Assembly (NCBI GenBank): GCA_947167415.1
Contig: CAMVHY010000033.1
Span: 1-9,547 of the forward strand
Length of the DNA stretch: 9,547 nucleotides
Reading direction: 5' to 3'
Origin: an uncultured Clostridia bacterium
Lineage (GTDB): Bacteria > Bacillota > Clostridia > Lachnospirales > CAMVHY01
The translations under genes were made by a program, and so were the position numbers. The first letter of the stretch is position 1. Every line of letters starts with the position of its first letter. The notes beneath the pieces were generated by a model that worked only from the letters and a program-made list of their open reading frames with translations, had not been told where the DNA came from and made no database searches. Of the stretch, positions 1-7,524 are shown piece after piece.

Positions 1-1165
1 TTTCAAGTTCACGAAATTTATTAAAAAGCGTTGCCCGATCTTGTTTTATTCGTTCATACTTATTTAGATTATCATCGCTGTTATTAATTATACAACTCGA
101 TCTGCAAGTATGAAAAAATAAGTTACAACCATTCCAAAGTATTTTGAGATTATCTTCAAATATTTCTATATTGTGGATGCATCTATCCACTTCATATTTG
201 TAGCTATCTGTGCTGATATTTTCAACAGTTCGTCTAAAGTTATTTACTCTTCGTTCTATATAATCAAATTTTTTAATTGCATAATTATCATCTGACAAAT
301 ACTTTTCAACATCGAAATGGCACACCAATATATCATTTAATAGATTCTCTGAGATTTTACCATTATTTTCTATGCAGTCTATATTCTTTATCGTAGATAC
401 AAAATTAACGCGTAGCCATCTTCCATATTCGTCAGCTCTAGAATACAAGTTATCAATAAATTTATCAATAATTTCGATACGATCATTTTGGAAATCAGGA
501 TTATCATTCAAATATGTTACTAACTTAACTAATAAATCTTTCAAGAAAGAACAATAATCGCCTCCATTAAGAAAGGATTCTAACGCTTTGCATGTCGTAA
601 AAAAAGACCCTAAATATATTTTTAAATCTTGGACTGTTGTATCACGATCAATAAAATAATTTTCTAAAATATTTGCTTCGCTTTCTATGATGAACTTTAT
701 AATCGACAAACGTTTTTCTTCTATGGAAGAGTTAAATAAATTTTTGTTTTCATCTAAAAAATCAAAAATAATTTTTAGAGCACATGTCATATTATAAAAA
801 TAATAAAAATCAGCATTTATCTTAGACTCAAAAACAGCCCGAGAAAAACTTTCCAATTTAGTTAAAAACAAATCTAATAAATTTTTAAATGATACGTTAT
901 TTATTTTTAGTGAACCTTGGCCAAAGTCATAACAAGCATCTCTAATACCAAAAACGATGTTCAACATTGTTTTTTGAAAGATTTCTTCTTGAAACTTTGG
1001 CTCATCTTTTTTATCCGGCATTTCTAGCGATTCTAATTTATCAAAAATCTCTTTTATTTTTGGATCACAGTTAAATTCGATATCACTCTTGCCAGTACCA
1101 AAAATAATTTTATTTGCTTGAGCAATTTTTTCACTAATATTTATATTTACTGAATTATTTTTCAT
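1..1165 (-). CDS. Unrecognised large helical protein, N-terminal 388 codons (truncated by window edge)
   Basis: An open frame starts at the ATG at 1165-1163 and runs without a stop through 388 codons to base 2, so the gene continues beyond the left edge. A Shine-Dalgarno sequence, GAGGTC, lies about 6 nt upstream of the ATG and supports this start. The protein begins MKNNSVNINISEKIAQANKI. It is rich in Asn, Lys, Asp, Glu, Phe and Ile, has scattered cysteines, and looks almost entirely alpha-helical. I see no signal peptide, no membrane segment and no catalytic motif. A short stretch near residue 255 reads RADEYGRWLRVNF. I do not recognise a family; it could be cytoplasmic or a secreted/effector-type protein. 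The gene lies directly downstream of a decayed insertion sequence. That it is coding is well supported by its length in so AT-rich a sequence; its function is unknown. Confidence 0.85.
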   Translation of the reverse strand, partial: MKNNSVNINISEKIAQANKIIFGTGKSDIEFNCDPKIKEIFDKLESLEMPDKKDEPKFQEEIFQKTMLNIVFGIRDACYDFGQGSLKINNVSFKNLLDLFLTKLESFSRAVFESKINADFYYFYNMTCALKIIFDFLDENKNLFNSSIEEKRLSIIKFIIESEANILENYFIDRDTTVQDLKIYLGSFFTTCKALESFLNGGDYCSFLKDLLVKLVTYLNDNPDFQNDRIEIIDKFIDNLYSRADEYGRWLRVNFVSTIKNIDCIENNGKISENLLNDILVCHFDVEKYLSDDNYAIKKFDYIERRVNNFRRTVENISTDSYKYEVDRCIHNIEIFEDNLKILWNGCNLFFHTCRSSCIINNSDDNLNKYERIKQDRATLFNKFRELE

Positions 1166-1184
1166 AATTTGACCTCATAACATA

Positions 1185-1214
1185 ATATTACTTTATTATC
1201 TTAGGGAGTGTCTA
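1185..1214 (-). promoter_or_regulatory. Possible hybrid promoter: -35 in the IS end, -10 in flanking DNA
   Basis: On the minus strand TAGACA (1214-1209, five of six matches to TTGACA) lies 18 bp from TAATAT (1190-1185, four of six). The -35-like box is inside the terminal inverted repeat of the insertion sequence. The -10-like box is outside it, about 20 bp before the start codon of the gene at 1165. This would drive the truncated gene. AT-rich DNA yields many chance matches, so this is suggestive only. Confidence 0.35.
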
Positions 1215-1216
1215 CA
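1204..1216. repeat. Left terminal inverted repeat of the IS
   Basis: GGGAGTGTCTACA matches the inverted right end at 11 of 13 positions, including ten consecutive bases (AGTGTCTACA). The differences are at positions 2-3. A TA dinucleotide precedes it. Confidence 0.75.
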
Positions 1217-1489
1217 AAGACGATAAAAAATAAAAGGAAGTAACAAAGCAATAAATGATAAACGAGAAGTGAAGTATTTAATTCAACGCTATTTAATCTA
1301 CTCCCTACTGCGAGTAATCACTAAATTCTCGCTTGTCAAACAAAAAATAAAATTTTCATAAGCTTGATTTTATTACTAAAAATTAAAACTCACCGTCAAT
1401 GGTAAACCAAAATTTTTTATTTGTCAAGTAGCAAACAAAATTTTTTTAAAGAGAATAATTTTAGAAAAAGATGGGTGATAACAAAAAAA

Positions 1490-2205
1490 TTAAAGAGAAG
1501 CAAGAGACAGGAAAATAGCGCGAACAAAAAAGGAAGCACTGAAGACAACAGAAGTTTTGAAATAGCGGGTAGCGATGCCACGCCAACGCTTAAAAACAAG
1601 GAAAGTATTCTCGATAATATGTCTAAAGCGATAAAGTTTACGATTATAACCACGTTGTTCAAGTCTGTCGCGTTTTGATTTTATGTTTCGTTTTGCAATA
1701 TAAGACAAGATTTCGTTGGTATTATAAGCTCTATTTGCAAATAATAATTTTGCATTGAGATTTTTTAGTAAGTTAATAGCTTCTTTGCAATCGGCATACT
1801 TTTTTTCTGTAACAATAAATTTTACAGAAATTCCGCACTCATTGACGGCTAAGTGTATTTTCGAATTGAGCCCCCTTTTGTTTTTGGTATGGCCTGATTT
1901 TCGTCGCATGCTGATGTATTTTTACATAACTCGAGTCTATTATTAGCCATTCAAAGTTTTTATCACCTTTCAGTATCTCAAATAATTTTTTCCACATACC
2001 TTTTCGTTGCCATCGAATAAATCTTTGATGAGCGGTAAATTTCTCCACGGAGATTCTGTTTTAAGTATCAAAACAACTGCATTGATAAACTTTCGACTAT
2101 CTTTGGCTATGCTTCCATGTTGCCCGGGCTAACCCGTCATGTCGGTTCTATTAGCTCCCACTCCTCATCACCTATATCAAATCTACGATACGTCTTTTTT
2201 TCCAT
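1490..2205 (-). pseudogene. IS5-family transposase, broken into several frames
   Basis: The original start is probably the ATG at 2205, about 11 nt after AAAGGAG, with a perfect TATAAT at 2243-2238 upstream. The first frame reads MEKKTYRRFDIGDEEWELIE and stops at TGA 2139-2137. A second frame (2128-2033) gives PGQHGSIAKDSRKF through SPWRNLP. A third, from 2030, gives HQRFIRWQRKGMW through the first catalytic Asp in IDSSYVKIHQHAT. A fourth, roughly 1909-1490, gives the C-terminal half with IHLAVNE, ANRAYNTNEI and RHIIENTFLVFKRWRGIATR. About ten residues usual between WRDLP and the HQRF-type motif are missing. The Y-(2)-R-(3)-E-(6)-K signature is intact. The second catalytic Asp, normally AD(R/K)(A/G)YD, is Asn. 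Some IS5-group elements use frameshifting between two ORFs, so the third-to-fourth junction could be natural. The upstream stop, the deletion and the lost Asp mark it as inactive. Confidence 0.85.
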
Positions 2206-2283
2206 TTTTATTTTGCTCCTTTTTTTTAACTCCCTCCATTATACTATATTTTATAGTCTATTCCTCTTTTTTATCTTTCTTTG

Positions 2284-2296
2284 TGTAGACACTATC
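2284..2296. repeat. Right terminal inverted repeat of the IS
   Basis: TGTAGACACTATC is the inverted counterpart of the left end at 1204-1216, with two mismatches. It is followed by TA at 2297-2298. Confidence 0.75.
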
Positions 2297-2329
2297 TAAC
2301 AAGATAAATATTAAATTTTTCCCGTACAA

Positions 2330-2362
2330 AAATAAAAACGGTTTATAAACAATAACCGTCTT
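2330..2362 (-). terminator. Rho-independent terminator of dacF
   Basis: On the minus strand, ACGGTT (2359-2354) pairs with AACCGT (2343-2338) across a 10-nt loop, followed by TTTTTATTTTT. It lies about 55 bp after the dacF stop. The T-run is better on the minus strand than on the plus strand, which fits termination of dacF. Confidence 0.65.
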
Positions 2363-2417
2363 TTACGTGTACATAAAATAATTTTTTACAAAACACATCT
2401 TTCATGCCACAAATTTT

Positions 2418-3611
2418 CTATTTAACAAAATTCAAATCCAAATCCATATCAAAATTTATCCACTTATAAAAAATTTTTTGCATCACACTTTTTAAATCAT
2501 GTCTTTTAATATTTTTATCAGCCAATAAATTTATTTTCGCAACACATTCGCTTCCAATAAAAACTCTTGCGCGACCATAAATTTTATTTTTTTCAATCGG
2601 TGCCACTAATATTTTTGGCGTCACTATTTTAATACATAAATTTTTTTCTTCCGTTTTTTTCATTGGCACAATTACATCTTTTTCATAAATTAAACTCAAA
2701 TTTTTCTCTCTCGCGCGATTTATTTTTATCTTTTTCGCTAAACAATCTTTACATATTATTTTTTTATAAAAATAATTTTCAAACCCATAATTTAAAATCT
2801 TTTTCGTATCAGACCATTTCGCTTCTTTCCCTTTTGCTCCCCAACCACTTCCCAAAACAACCGAAATTAATTGCATATCATTTTTTTTTGCCGCGCCAAC
2901 AAAACAATGTCCGGCTTTTCCTGTAAATCCTGTTTTAATTCCGTTTGCCCCGTCAAATTCTTTTAGCAATCTATTTTTATTATTAACCACATAATTTTTT
3001 TTATCCGAACTAAAACTCACGCTCGGCGTATTTATTAATTCCACAAATTTATCATTTTTCATCGCATATCTTGCAATTATTGCCATATCATATGCCGTAG
3101 AAAAATGTCCATCGCGATCCAATCCATTCGGAGTTTTAAAACTTGTGTCAAACGCACCAATTTCTTTTGCTTTATCAGTCATCAAATTACAAAATCTATC
3201 GACACTACCTGAAATTTCTTCTGCAATTACAACCGCTGCATCATTTGCTGACTCCAGCATTAACGCAAACAATAAATATTTTAATTTTATTTTTTCGCCC
3301 GGCGTCAAATTTAATTTAACTTTTGGCACACTCAAAACACTTTTCGAAACTAAAATTTCTTTTTCTAAATCCAAATCTTTTTTTTCAAGCGCTAAAATTC
3401 CGGTCATAATTTTCGTTGTACTTGCCATTGCCAATTTTTCATGTGCATTTTTTTCCCACAAAACTCTCCCTGTTTTAAAATCAATCAAAACTGCTCCCAA
3501 CGCATTTATATCTTTTTTCTCTAAATTTTCTTCAGCCAAAACATTTAAATTCAAACAAAAAAAATTTATCAACACAAAAATCCAAACAATAATTTTCTTT
3601 TTTCCAATCAT
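2418..3611 (-). CDS. dacF: D-alanyl-D-alanine carboxypeptidase (DacF/PBP5 type, serine type)
   Basis: This 397-residue penicillin-binding protein should remove the terminal D-Ala from peptidoglycan pentapeptides outside the membrane, limiting cross-linking. Residues 1-26 form a signal peptide (KKK, then a hydrophobic core, then a VLA/EE cleavage site). All three active-site motifs of the S11 peptidase family are visible: SxxK as STTK at 64-67, SxN as SAN at 121-123 and KTG at 226-228. Flanking blocks are typical of the family (LIDFKTGRVLWEKNA, TPNGLD, GANGIKTGFTGKAGHCF). A C-terminal PBP5-like domain follows from about residue 285. The last residues (KIFYKWINF) may be a weak amphipathic membrane anchor. 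The ATG at 3611 is chosen because the signal peptide starts there; the GGCGGA upstream is only a weak ribosome binding site. The sequence resembles clostridial DacF. The gene name is by similarity, and related paralogues (DacA/DacB) share the same fold. Confidence 0.93.
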   Translation of the reverse strand: MIGKKKIIVWIFVLINFFCLNLNVLAEENLEKKDINALGAVLIDFKTGRVLWEKNAHEKLAMASTTKIMTGILALEKKDLDLEKEILVSKSVLSVPKVKLNLTPGEKIKLKYLLFALMLESANDAAVVIAEEISGSVDRFCNLMTDKAKEIGAFDTSFKTPNGLDRDGHFSTAYDMAIIARYAMKNDKFVELINTPSVSFSSDKKNYVVNNKNRLLKEFDGANGIKTGFTGKAGHCFVGAAKKNDMQLISVVLGSGWGAKGKEAKWSDTKKILNYGFENYFYKKIICKDCLAKKIKINRAREKNLSLIYEKDVIVPMKKTEEKNLCIKIVTPKILVAPIEKNKIYGRARVFIGSECVAKINLLADKNIKRHDLKSVMQKIFYKWINFDMDLDLNFVK

Positions 3612-3779
3612 AAAAAAAAATCCGCCACAAAAATTTTATTTGACAAACATTATTCAGCTACAAATTTACTTTCAGCTTTTTTTAATAACTATATTTTTCT
3701 CCATCAAAAATATTCCTTCTATAAATTTATTTAATATCCAAGCCAATTTTTTTAAATTCAAAACATTAATTTCTAAGCA
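3612..3779 (-). promoter_or_regulatory. Probable dacF promoter region
   Basis: The terminator of ileS at 3780-3828 implies a separate start for dacF in this spacer. Two weak minus-strand candidates are visible. TTGGCT (3746-3741) has a 17-bp spacer to TATAGA (3723-3718). TTGAAT, slightly upstream, has a 17-bp spacer to GATATT (3738-3733). Either would give a 5' leader of about 100 nt or more. I cannot choose between them. Confidence 0.35.
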
Positions 3780-3828
3780 TAAAAAAATCTGCGGCAAAAA
3801 ATTTATTTTCACCACAGATATTTTTTTT
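3780..3828 (-). terminator. Rho-independent terminator of ileS
   Basis: In minus-strand RNA ATCTGTGG (3819-3812) pairs along its full length with CCGCAGAT (3794-3787), using one U-G wobble, and a run of seven T follows. Read on the plus strand the same site becomes a C-A mismatch, so the structure favours minus-strand transcription. It lies just after the ileS stop codon at 3842-3844. Confidence 0.8.
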
Positions 3829-3841
3829 ATTAAATCTATTT

Positions 3842-6800
3842 TTATATTTTTTTTACGCCAAACTTAACCTGCTCATTATTTATATTCCATTCTTTTACAT
3901 AACCATCCAAATTTCCATTTATTATTTCATTTGCCAACGTTTCTTTTTTCAGCAAATCTTCATACTTCAAAAATATTTTTTTTATAAAATCGCCAGCTTC
4001 ATAATAAATAATTATTTTATCCATCACATCAAATTTTGCTTCTTTTCGCATATTCTGCACTTTGCTTATTATTTCCCTAACAAATCCTTCTTCTATCAAA
4101 TCATCATCTAATTTTTTATCTAACACAACCAAAATATTTTTATTCTCACTCACAACAAAACCGCTTTTATTTTCTTTTTCAATTAAAACATCATCATAAA
4201 CAATTTTTACTCTCTCATCATCAAAATCTAAATCAAAACCATTTTTTAATTCCTCAATAAAACCAAAATCATTTTTCTTCTCACTCAAAACTTCTTTTAT
4301 TTTATTTATATACTTTCCATATTTTTTACCCAGATTTTTTAAATTCGGCTTTAAATTATAATCAACAAATTTTTTATCAAAATAAATTTCATTATCATCA
4401 ATCACTTCTATTTCTTTAATATTCAATTCATCCAAAATAATTTTTTTATACTCATCATCCAAATTTTTTTTCAGCTTAACAAACATTTTTCTAATTGGCT
4501 GTCTATTTTTTATATTCGCATTATTTCTAGCTGATCGCCCTAATTCAACAATTTTTAAAACCAAATCCATCTTTTCTTCAAGTTCTTTATCTATCAAATT
4601 TTTTTCCACAACAGGATAATCTTCCAAATGCACACTTTCTCTTTTCGTTAAATTAATAAAAATTTCCTCGGTCATAAACGGTATAAATGGCGCACATAAT
4701 TTTACAAGCTCAATCAAAACTTTATAAAGCGTTTTATAAGCATTAATTTTATCTTTTTCCATTCCGCCAGCCCAAAATCTCTCGCGACTTCTTCTTACAT
4801 ACCAATTACTTAATTCATCAACAAAAATATTTATTAATCGCGAAGCTTCCGTGATTTTATATTCTCCCAAAAAATTATCAACGCTTTCTATCAAACTATT
4901 TAATTTCGACATAATCCATTTATCCATTACATTTTCTAAATCTAAATCATCTTCATAATTATTTATATCAAACTTATCTATATTTGCATACAAAACAAAA
5001 AACGAATATACATTCCACAACGTATTTATAAACTTTCTTTGGATCTCTTTTAAATCCTCAAAATCAAATTTATTTGGCAAATATGGTGCACTATTAGAAT
5101 AAAAATACCATCTTATAACATCCGCACCATAATTATCTAAAACTTCCCACGGACTCACAACATTTCCTTTGTGCTTACTCATTTTTTTTCCATATTTATC
5201 TTGCACATGACCTAAAACAATTACATTTTTATACGCCTCTTTATCAAATAAAAGCGTTGAAATTGCAAGTAAAGTATAAAACCATCCCCGAGTTTGATCA
5301 ACAGCTTCAGAAATAAAATCTGCAGGAAAATTATTTTCAAATAAATTTTTATTTTCAAACGGATAATGCCACTGTGCAAACGGCATCGAACCTGAATCAA
5401 ACCAACAATCTATAACTTCGCTAACTCGTTTCATCTTCTTTTTACACTTTGGACAATTTAAAAACACTTTATCTATAAATGGCTTGTGCAATTCTAAATT
5501 GCTTAAATCATCATCACACATATTTTTTAATTCCTCAACACTTCCAATCATATGCTCATAACCACATTCACATTGCCAAATTGGCAACGGCGTTCCCCAA
5601 TATCTTTCGCGACTTAAACCCCAATCAACCACGTTTTCTAAAAAATTTCCAAAACGCCCTTGCTTAATACTATCCGGATACCAATTTATTTTATTATTAT
5701 TTTTCACAAGTTTATCTCTGACTTCCGTCATTTTTATAAACCATGAATTTCGCGCGTAATATAACAACGGTGTGTCACAACGCCAACAAAACGGATAGCT
5801 ATGCTCATAATTAAAACATGCAAATAATTTTCCTGTCTCGTCCAATTTTTTAATAATTATTTCATCGGCATCTTTAACAAATTTACCTGCCAAATCTCCC
5901 ATATTTTCTTTAAAACATCCGCGCTCATTAACCGGTTGCGAAAAAATTAAATTATTTTTTATGCCGACACGCGCATCATCTTCACCAAATGCCGGCGAAC
6001 AATGCACAATTCCTGTTCCATCCGTAAGCGTTACATAATCATCACATAAAACACAAAACGCCCGATTATTTTTTTTATTTCTTGCCACGTTATTCAAATC
6101 ATAATTAAATAACGGCTCATACTCCATTCCTTCAAGCTCTTTTCCAATAATTTCATCCAATATTTTATAATTCTCAACAAAAATTTTATCTGCCAACGCG
6201 CTACAAACTATATAAATTTTATTTTTATATTCAACGCGCGCATATTTTTCATTCGGATTTACAACAAGTGCAACATTCGAAGGTAAAGTCCAAGGCGTTG
6301 TCGTCCACGCTAAAAAATATTCATTATCTTTATTTTTAATTTTAAAACTTGCTATCAACGATTTTTCTTTTACATCTTTATAACCTTGCGCTACTTCATG
6401 ACTTGACAACGCCGTTCCACATCTTGGACAATACGGCACAACTTTAAATCCATTATATATTAAATTTTTATCCCAAATATTTTTTAATGCCCACCAAACA
6501 GATTCTATATATTTATTTTCATACGTAACATAAGGATCTTTCATGTCCGCCCAAAATCCCACGCACTCGCTCATATTTTCCCATTCAGATTTATATTTCC
6601 AAACACTTTCTTTACACTTATTAATAAATTTTTCGATGCCATAAATTTCGATTTGTTCTTTGCCGTCCAATCCTAATTCTTTTTCAACTTCTAATTCTAC
6701 CGGCAAACCATGCGTATCCCAACCGGCCTTTCGCGTTACCAAATATCCTTTCATTGTCTTATGTCTTAAAATCAAATCTTTTATTACTCGTGTTAAAACA

Positions 6801-6973
6801 TGACCTATGTGTGGTTTTCCATTTGCTGTTGGTGGTCCCTCATAAAAACGATAAATTTCTCCGCTTTCACGATTTTTTACGCTCTTCTCAAAAATATTAT
6901 TTTCGCGCCAATAATTTCTTCTTTTTTTTTCAATCTCACAAAAATTAAACCCGGGTTTAACTTCGGTAAACAT
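3842..6973 (-). CDS. ileS: Isoleucyl-tRNA synthetase, type 2 (IleRS2-like)
   Basis: This 1043-residue class I synthetase attaches isoleucine to tRNA-Ile in the cytoplasm. The HIGH motif is at residues 55-58 within PPTANGKPHIGH, and KMSKH, the KMSKS-type loop, is at 597-601. The CP1 editing domain, which clears mischarged valine, spans about 190-395 and includes TTTPWTLPSN (224-233) and GTGIVHCSPAFGEDD (319-333). Cysteine pairs that may bind zinc are at CPRC (182-185), CWRC (396-399), CEC (468-470) and CPKC (507-510). DQTRGWF (559-565) and the anticodon-binding domain (SNWYVRRSRERFW at 722-734, APFIPFMTEEI at 761-771) follow. The C-terminal region contains the GRSARN...IKNRQP block (812-826). 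The TANGKPHIGHVLTR block, the KMSKHKGN loop and the length fit the eukaryote-like IleRS2 group rather than the usual bacterial IleRS1. The start is supported by GGGGGA 6-7 nt before the ATG. It is complete, with no broken motif seen. Confidence 0.97.
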   Translation of the reverse strand: MFTEVKPGFNFCEIEKKRRNYWRENNIFEKSVKNRESGEIYRFYEGPPTANGKPHIGHVLTRVIKDLILRHKTMKGYLVTRKAGWDTHGLPVELEVEKELGLDGKEQIEIYGIEKFINKCKESVWKYKSEWENMSECVGFWADMKDPYVTYENKYIESVWWALKNIWDKNLIYNGFKVVPYCPRCGTALSSHEVAQGYKDVKEKSLIASFKIKNKDNEYFLAWTTTPWTLPSNVALVVNPNEKYARVEYKNKIYIVCSALADKIFVENYKILDEIIGKELEGMEYEPLFNYDLNNVARNKKNNRAFCVLCDDYVTLTDGTGIVHCSPAFGEDDARVGIKNNLIFSQPVNERGCFKENMGDLAGKFVKDADEIIIKKLDETGKLFACFNYEHSYPFCWRCDTPLLYYARNSWFIKMTEVRDKLVKNNNKINWYPDSIKQGRFGNFLENVVDWGLSRERYWGTPLPIWQCECGYEHMIGSVEELKNMCDDDLSNLELHKPFIDKVFLNCPKCKKKMKRVSEVIDCWFDSGSMPFAQWHYPFENKNLFENNFPADFISEAVDQTRGWFYTLLAISTLLFDKEAYKNVIVLGHVQDKYGKKMSKHKGNVVSPWEVLDNYGADVIRWYFYSNSAPYLPNKFDFEDLKEIQRKFINTLWNVYSFFVLYANIDKFDINNYEDDLDLENVMDKWIMSKLNSLIESVDNFLGEYKITEASRLINIFVDELSNWYVRRSRERFWAGGMEKDKINAYKTLYKVLIELVKLCAPFIPFMTEEIFINLTKRESVHLEDYPVVEKNLIDKELEEKMDLVLKIVELGRSARNNANIKNRQPIRKMFVKLKKNLDDEYKKIILDELNIKEIEVIDDNEIYFDKKFVDYNLKPNLKNLGKKYGKYINKIKEVLSEKKNDFGFIEELKNGFDLDFDDERVKIVYDDVLIEKENKSGFVVSENKNILVVLDKKLDDDLIEEGFVREIISKVQNMRKEAKFDVMDKIIIYYEAGDFIKKIFLKYEDLLKKETLANEIINGNLDGYVKEWNINNEQVKFGVKKI

Positions 6974-7094
6974 ATTTTTTCCCCCAAAAAATATTTTTTT
7001 TCATATTTTTTTATGCCGCCAAAAAATAAAAATTTAGCATTAAAAAATACTTTGATTATTATGCTACATAATTTTTTTATCTAAAAGCAAGCAA
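6974..7094 (-). other. ileS 5' leader, no gene seen
   Basis: This AT-rich spacer lies between the repeat block and ileS. It holds the ileS ribosome binding site (GGGGGA). A possible -10 box, CATAAT, lies on the minus strand, but no good -35 box accompanies it. I searched it, together with the repeats upstream, for a T-box leader (the conserved AGGGTGGNACCGCG element) and found none, although many Firmicutes ileS genes have one. Confidence 0.5.
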
Positions 7095-7200
7095 TATAAA
7101 TTAGATCTTTTGCAAACATCCAAAAATATATTCCGCCCCTGTCATTTTGTTTGTTTTTTTCGTTTTAGATTTTGAAATTATTTTTTTTGAACATGTAGAG

Positions 7201-7230
7201 AATATATATTTTGATTAACAGTAAAGTTAA
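7201..7230 (-). promoter_or_regulatory. Candidate promoter in repeat copy 1, toward ileS
   Basis: On the minus strand TTAACT (7230-7225) lies 18 bp from TATATT (7206-7201). If real, it would start an ileS transcript with a leader of about 220 nt. The match is modest and the region is very AT-rich. Confidence 0.3.
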
Positions 7231-7247
7231 AAATTAATTCTGGCAAT

Positions 7248-7279
7248 AAAAAAACAGCTCTTAAACGAACTGTTTTTTC
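7248..7279 (-). terminator. Hairpin terminator in repeat copy 1
   Basis: In minus-strand RNA CAGUUC (7272-7267) pairs with GAGCUG (7260-7255) using one U-G wobble, around a six-base loop. The stem extends through an A-run (7278-7273) paired to the U-tract (7254-7249). Read on the plus strand the wobble becomes a C-A mismatch, so the minus-strand form is more stable. The U-tract makes it a good intrinsic terminator. Confidence 0.75.
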
Positions 7280-7446
7280 TTTTTCAAATTTTATTTTGTT
7301 ATCCTAAAAAATATTTATTAAGTACAAACATACATATCACTATAAATTAAATCTTTCACGAACATCCAAAAATATATTCCGCCCCTGTCATTTTGTTTGT
7401 TTTTTTCGTTTTAGATTTTGAAATTATTTTTTTTGAACATGTAGAG

Positions 7447-7476
7447 AATATATATTTTGATTAACAGTAAAGTTAA
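7447..7476 (-). promoter_or_regulatory. Candidate promoter in repeat copy 2
   Basis: This is the exact duplicate of the candidate at 7201-7230 (TTAACT, 18 bp, TATATT). A transcript starting here would meet the hairpin of copy 1 (7249-7278) after roughly 160-190 nt without passing through a recognisable gene. Confidence 0.3.
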
Positions 7477-7493
7477 AAATTAATTCTGGCAAC

Positions 7494-7524
7494 AAAAAAA
7501 CAGCCTTTTTCCAAGCTGCTTGTT
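7494..7524 (-). terminator. Hairpin terminator in repeat copy 2, after the 631-residue gene
   Basis: In minus-strand RNA AAGCAGC (7521-7515) pairs with GCUGUUU (7504-7498) with one G-U wobble, around a ten-base loop, followed by more T. The plus-strand form loses the wobble pair. The hairpin lies about 70 bp after the stop codon of the orphan gene and probably ends its transcript. Its sequence differs from copy 1 although both flanks are almost identical. Confidence 0.65.

Larger units (their letters stand above)
1204..2296 (-). mobile_element. Decayed IS5-family insertion sequence (IS427/IS1031-like), 1093 bp
   Basis: The element is bounded by imperfect terminal inverted repeats: GGGAGTGTCTACA at 1204-1216 and the reverse complement of GATAGTGTCTACA at 2284-2296 (11 of 13 match). 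A TA dinucleotide flanks each end (1202-1203 and 2297-2298), compatible with a short target duplication. Inside is one transposase gene on the minus strand, broken into several frames, whose pieces match the IS5-family DDE transposase layout. About 286 bp between the transposase stop and the left end carry no evident gene, which is long for this family. It includes a small GCGAG/CTCGC hairpin at 1310-1332. The element sits between the dacF terminator and the promoter region of the gene at 1165. Confidence 0.8.
7095..7340. repeat. Tandem direct repeat, copy 1 (246 bp, ileS-proximal)
   Basis: This aligns with 7341-7583 at an offset of 246-247 bp. Bases 7115-7246 are identical to 7361-7492 (132 bp). 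The distal part (about 7279-7340) is nearly identical, with a one-base and a four-base indel. The first 20 bases are about 75-80 percent alike. Divergence is concentrated at 7259-7279, a hairpin. The unit has no ORF longer than about 22 codons on the minus strand. Confidence 0.95.

Noticed and set aside
372..557. 61-codon plus-strand frame
   Set aside because: It is opposite the 388-codon minus-strand gene and has no ribosome binding site I can defend.
1417..1678. Open frames on both strands at the left part of the IS
   Set aside because: They overlap the recognisable transposase C-terminus in other frames and contain no motif of their own.
2100..2145. Local GC-rich patch with CCCGGG and near-palindromic arms
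   Set aside because: It falls in the damaged N-terminal part of the transposase gene and is explained as degraded coding sequence.
3145..3867. 240-codon plus-strand open frame
   Set aside because: It lies opposite dacF and the ileS tail. Its Lys/Phe/Ile/Ser-only composition is what the complement of AT-rich coding sequence gives, and dacF has all its active-site motifs.
7115..7246. Small proteins within the repeat (for example MTGAEYIFGCS, or a 22-codon frame beginning TTG)
   Set aside because: They lack ribosome binding sites, and the first frame ends differently in each copy (TGA versus a longer frame ending in TAA).
6974..7340. T-box riboswitch upstream of ileS
   Set aside because: The conserved antiterminator element is absent on the minus strand; TTTGGCGGCAT near 7010-7020 is only a superficial resemblance.
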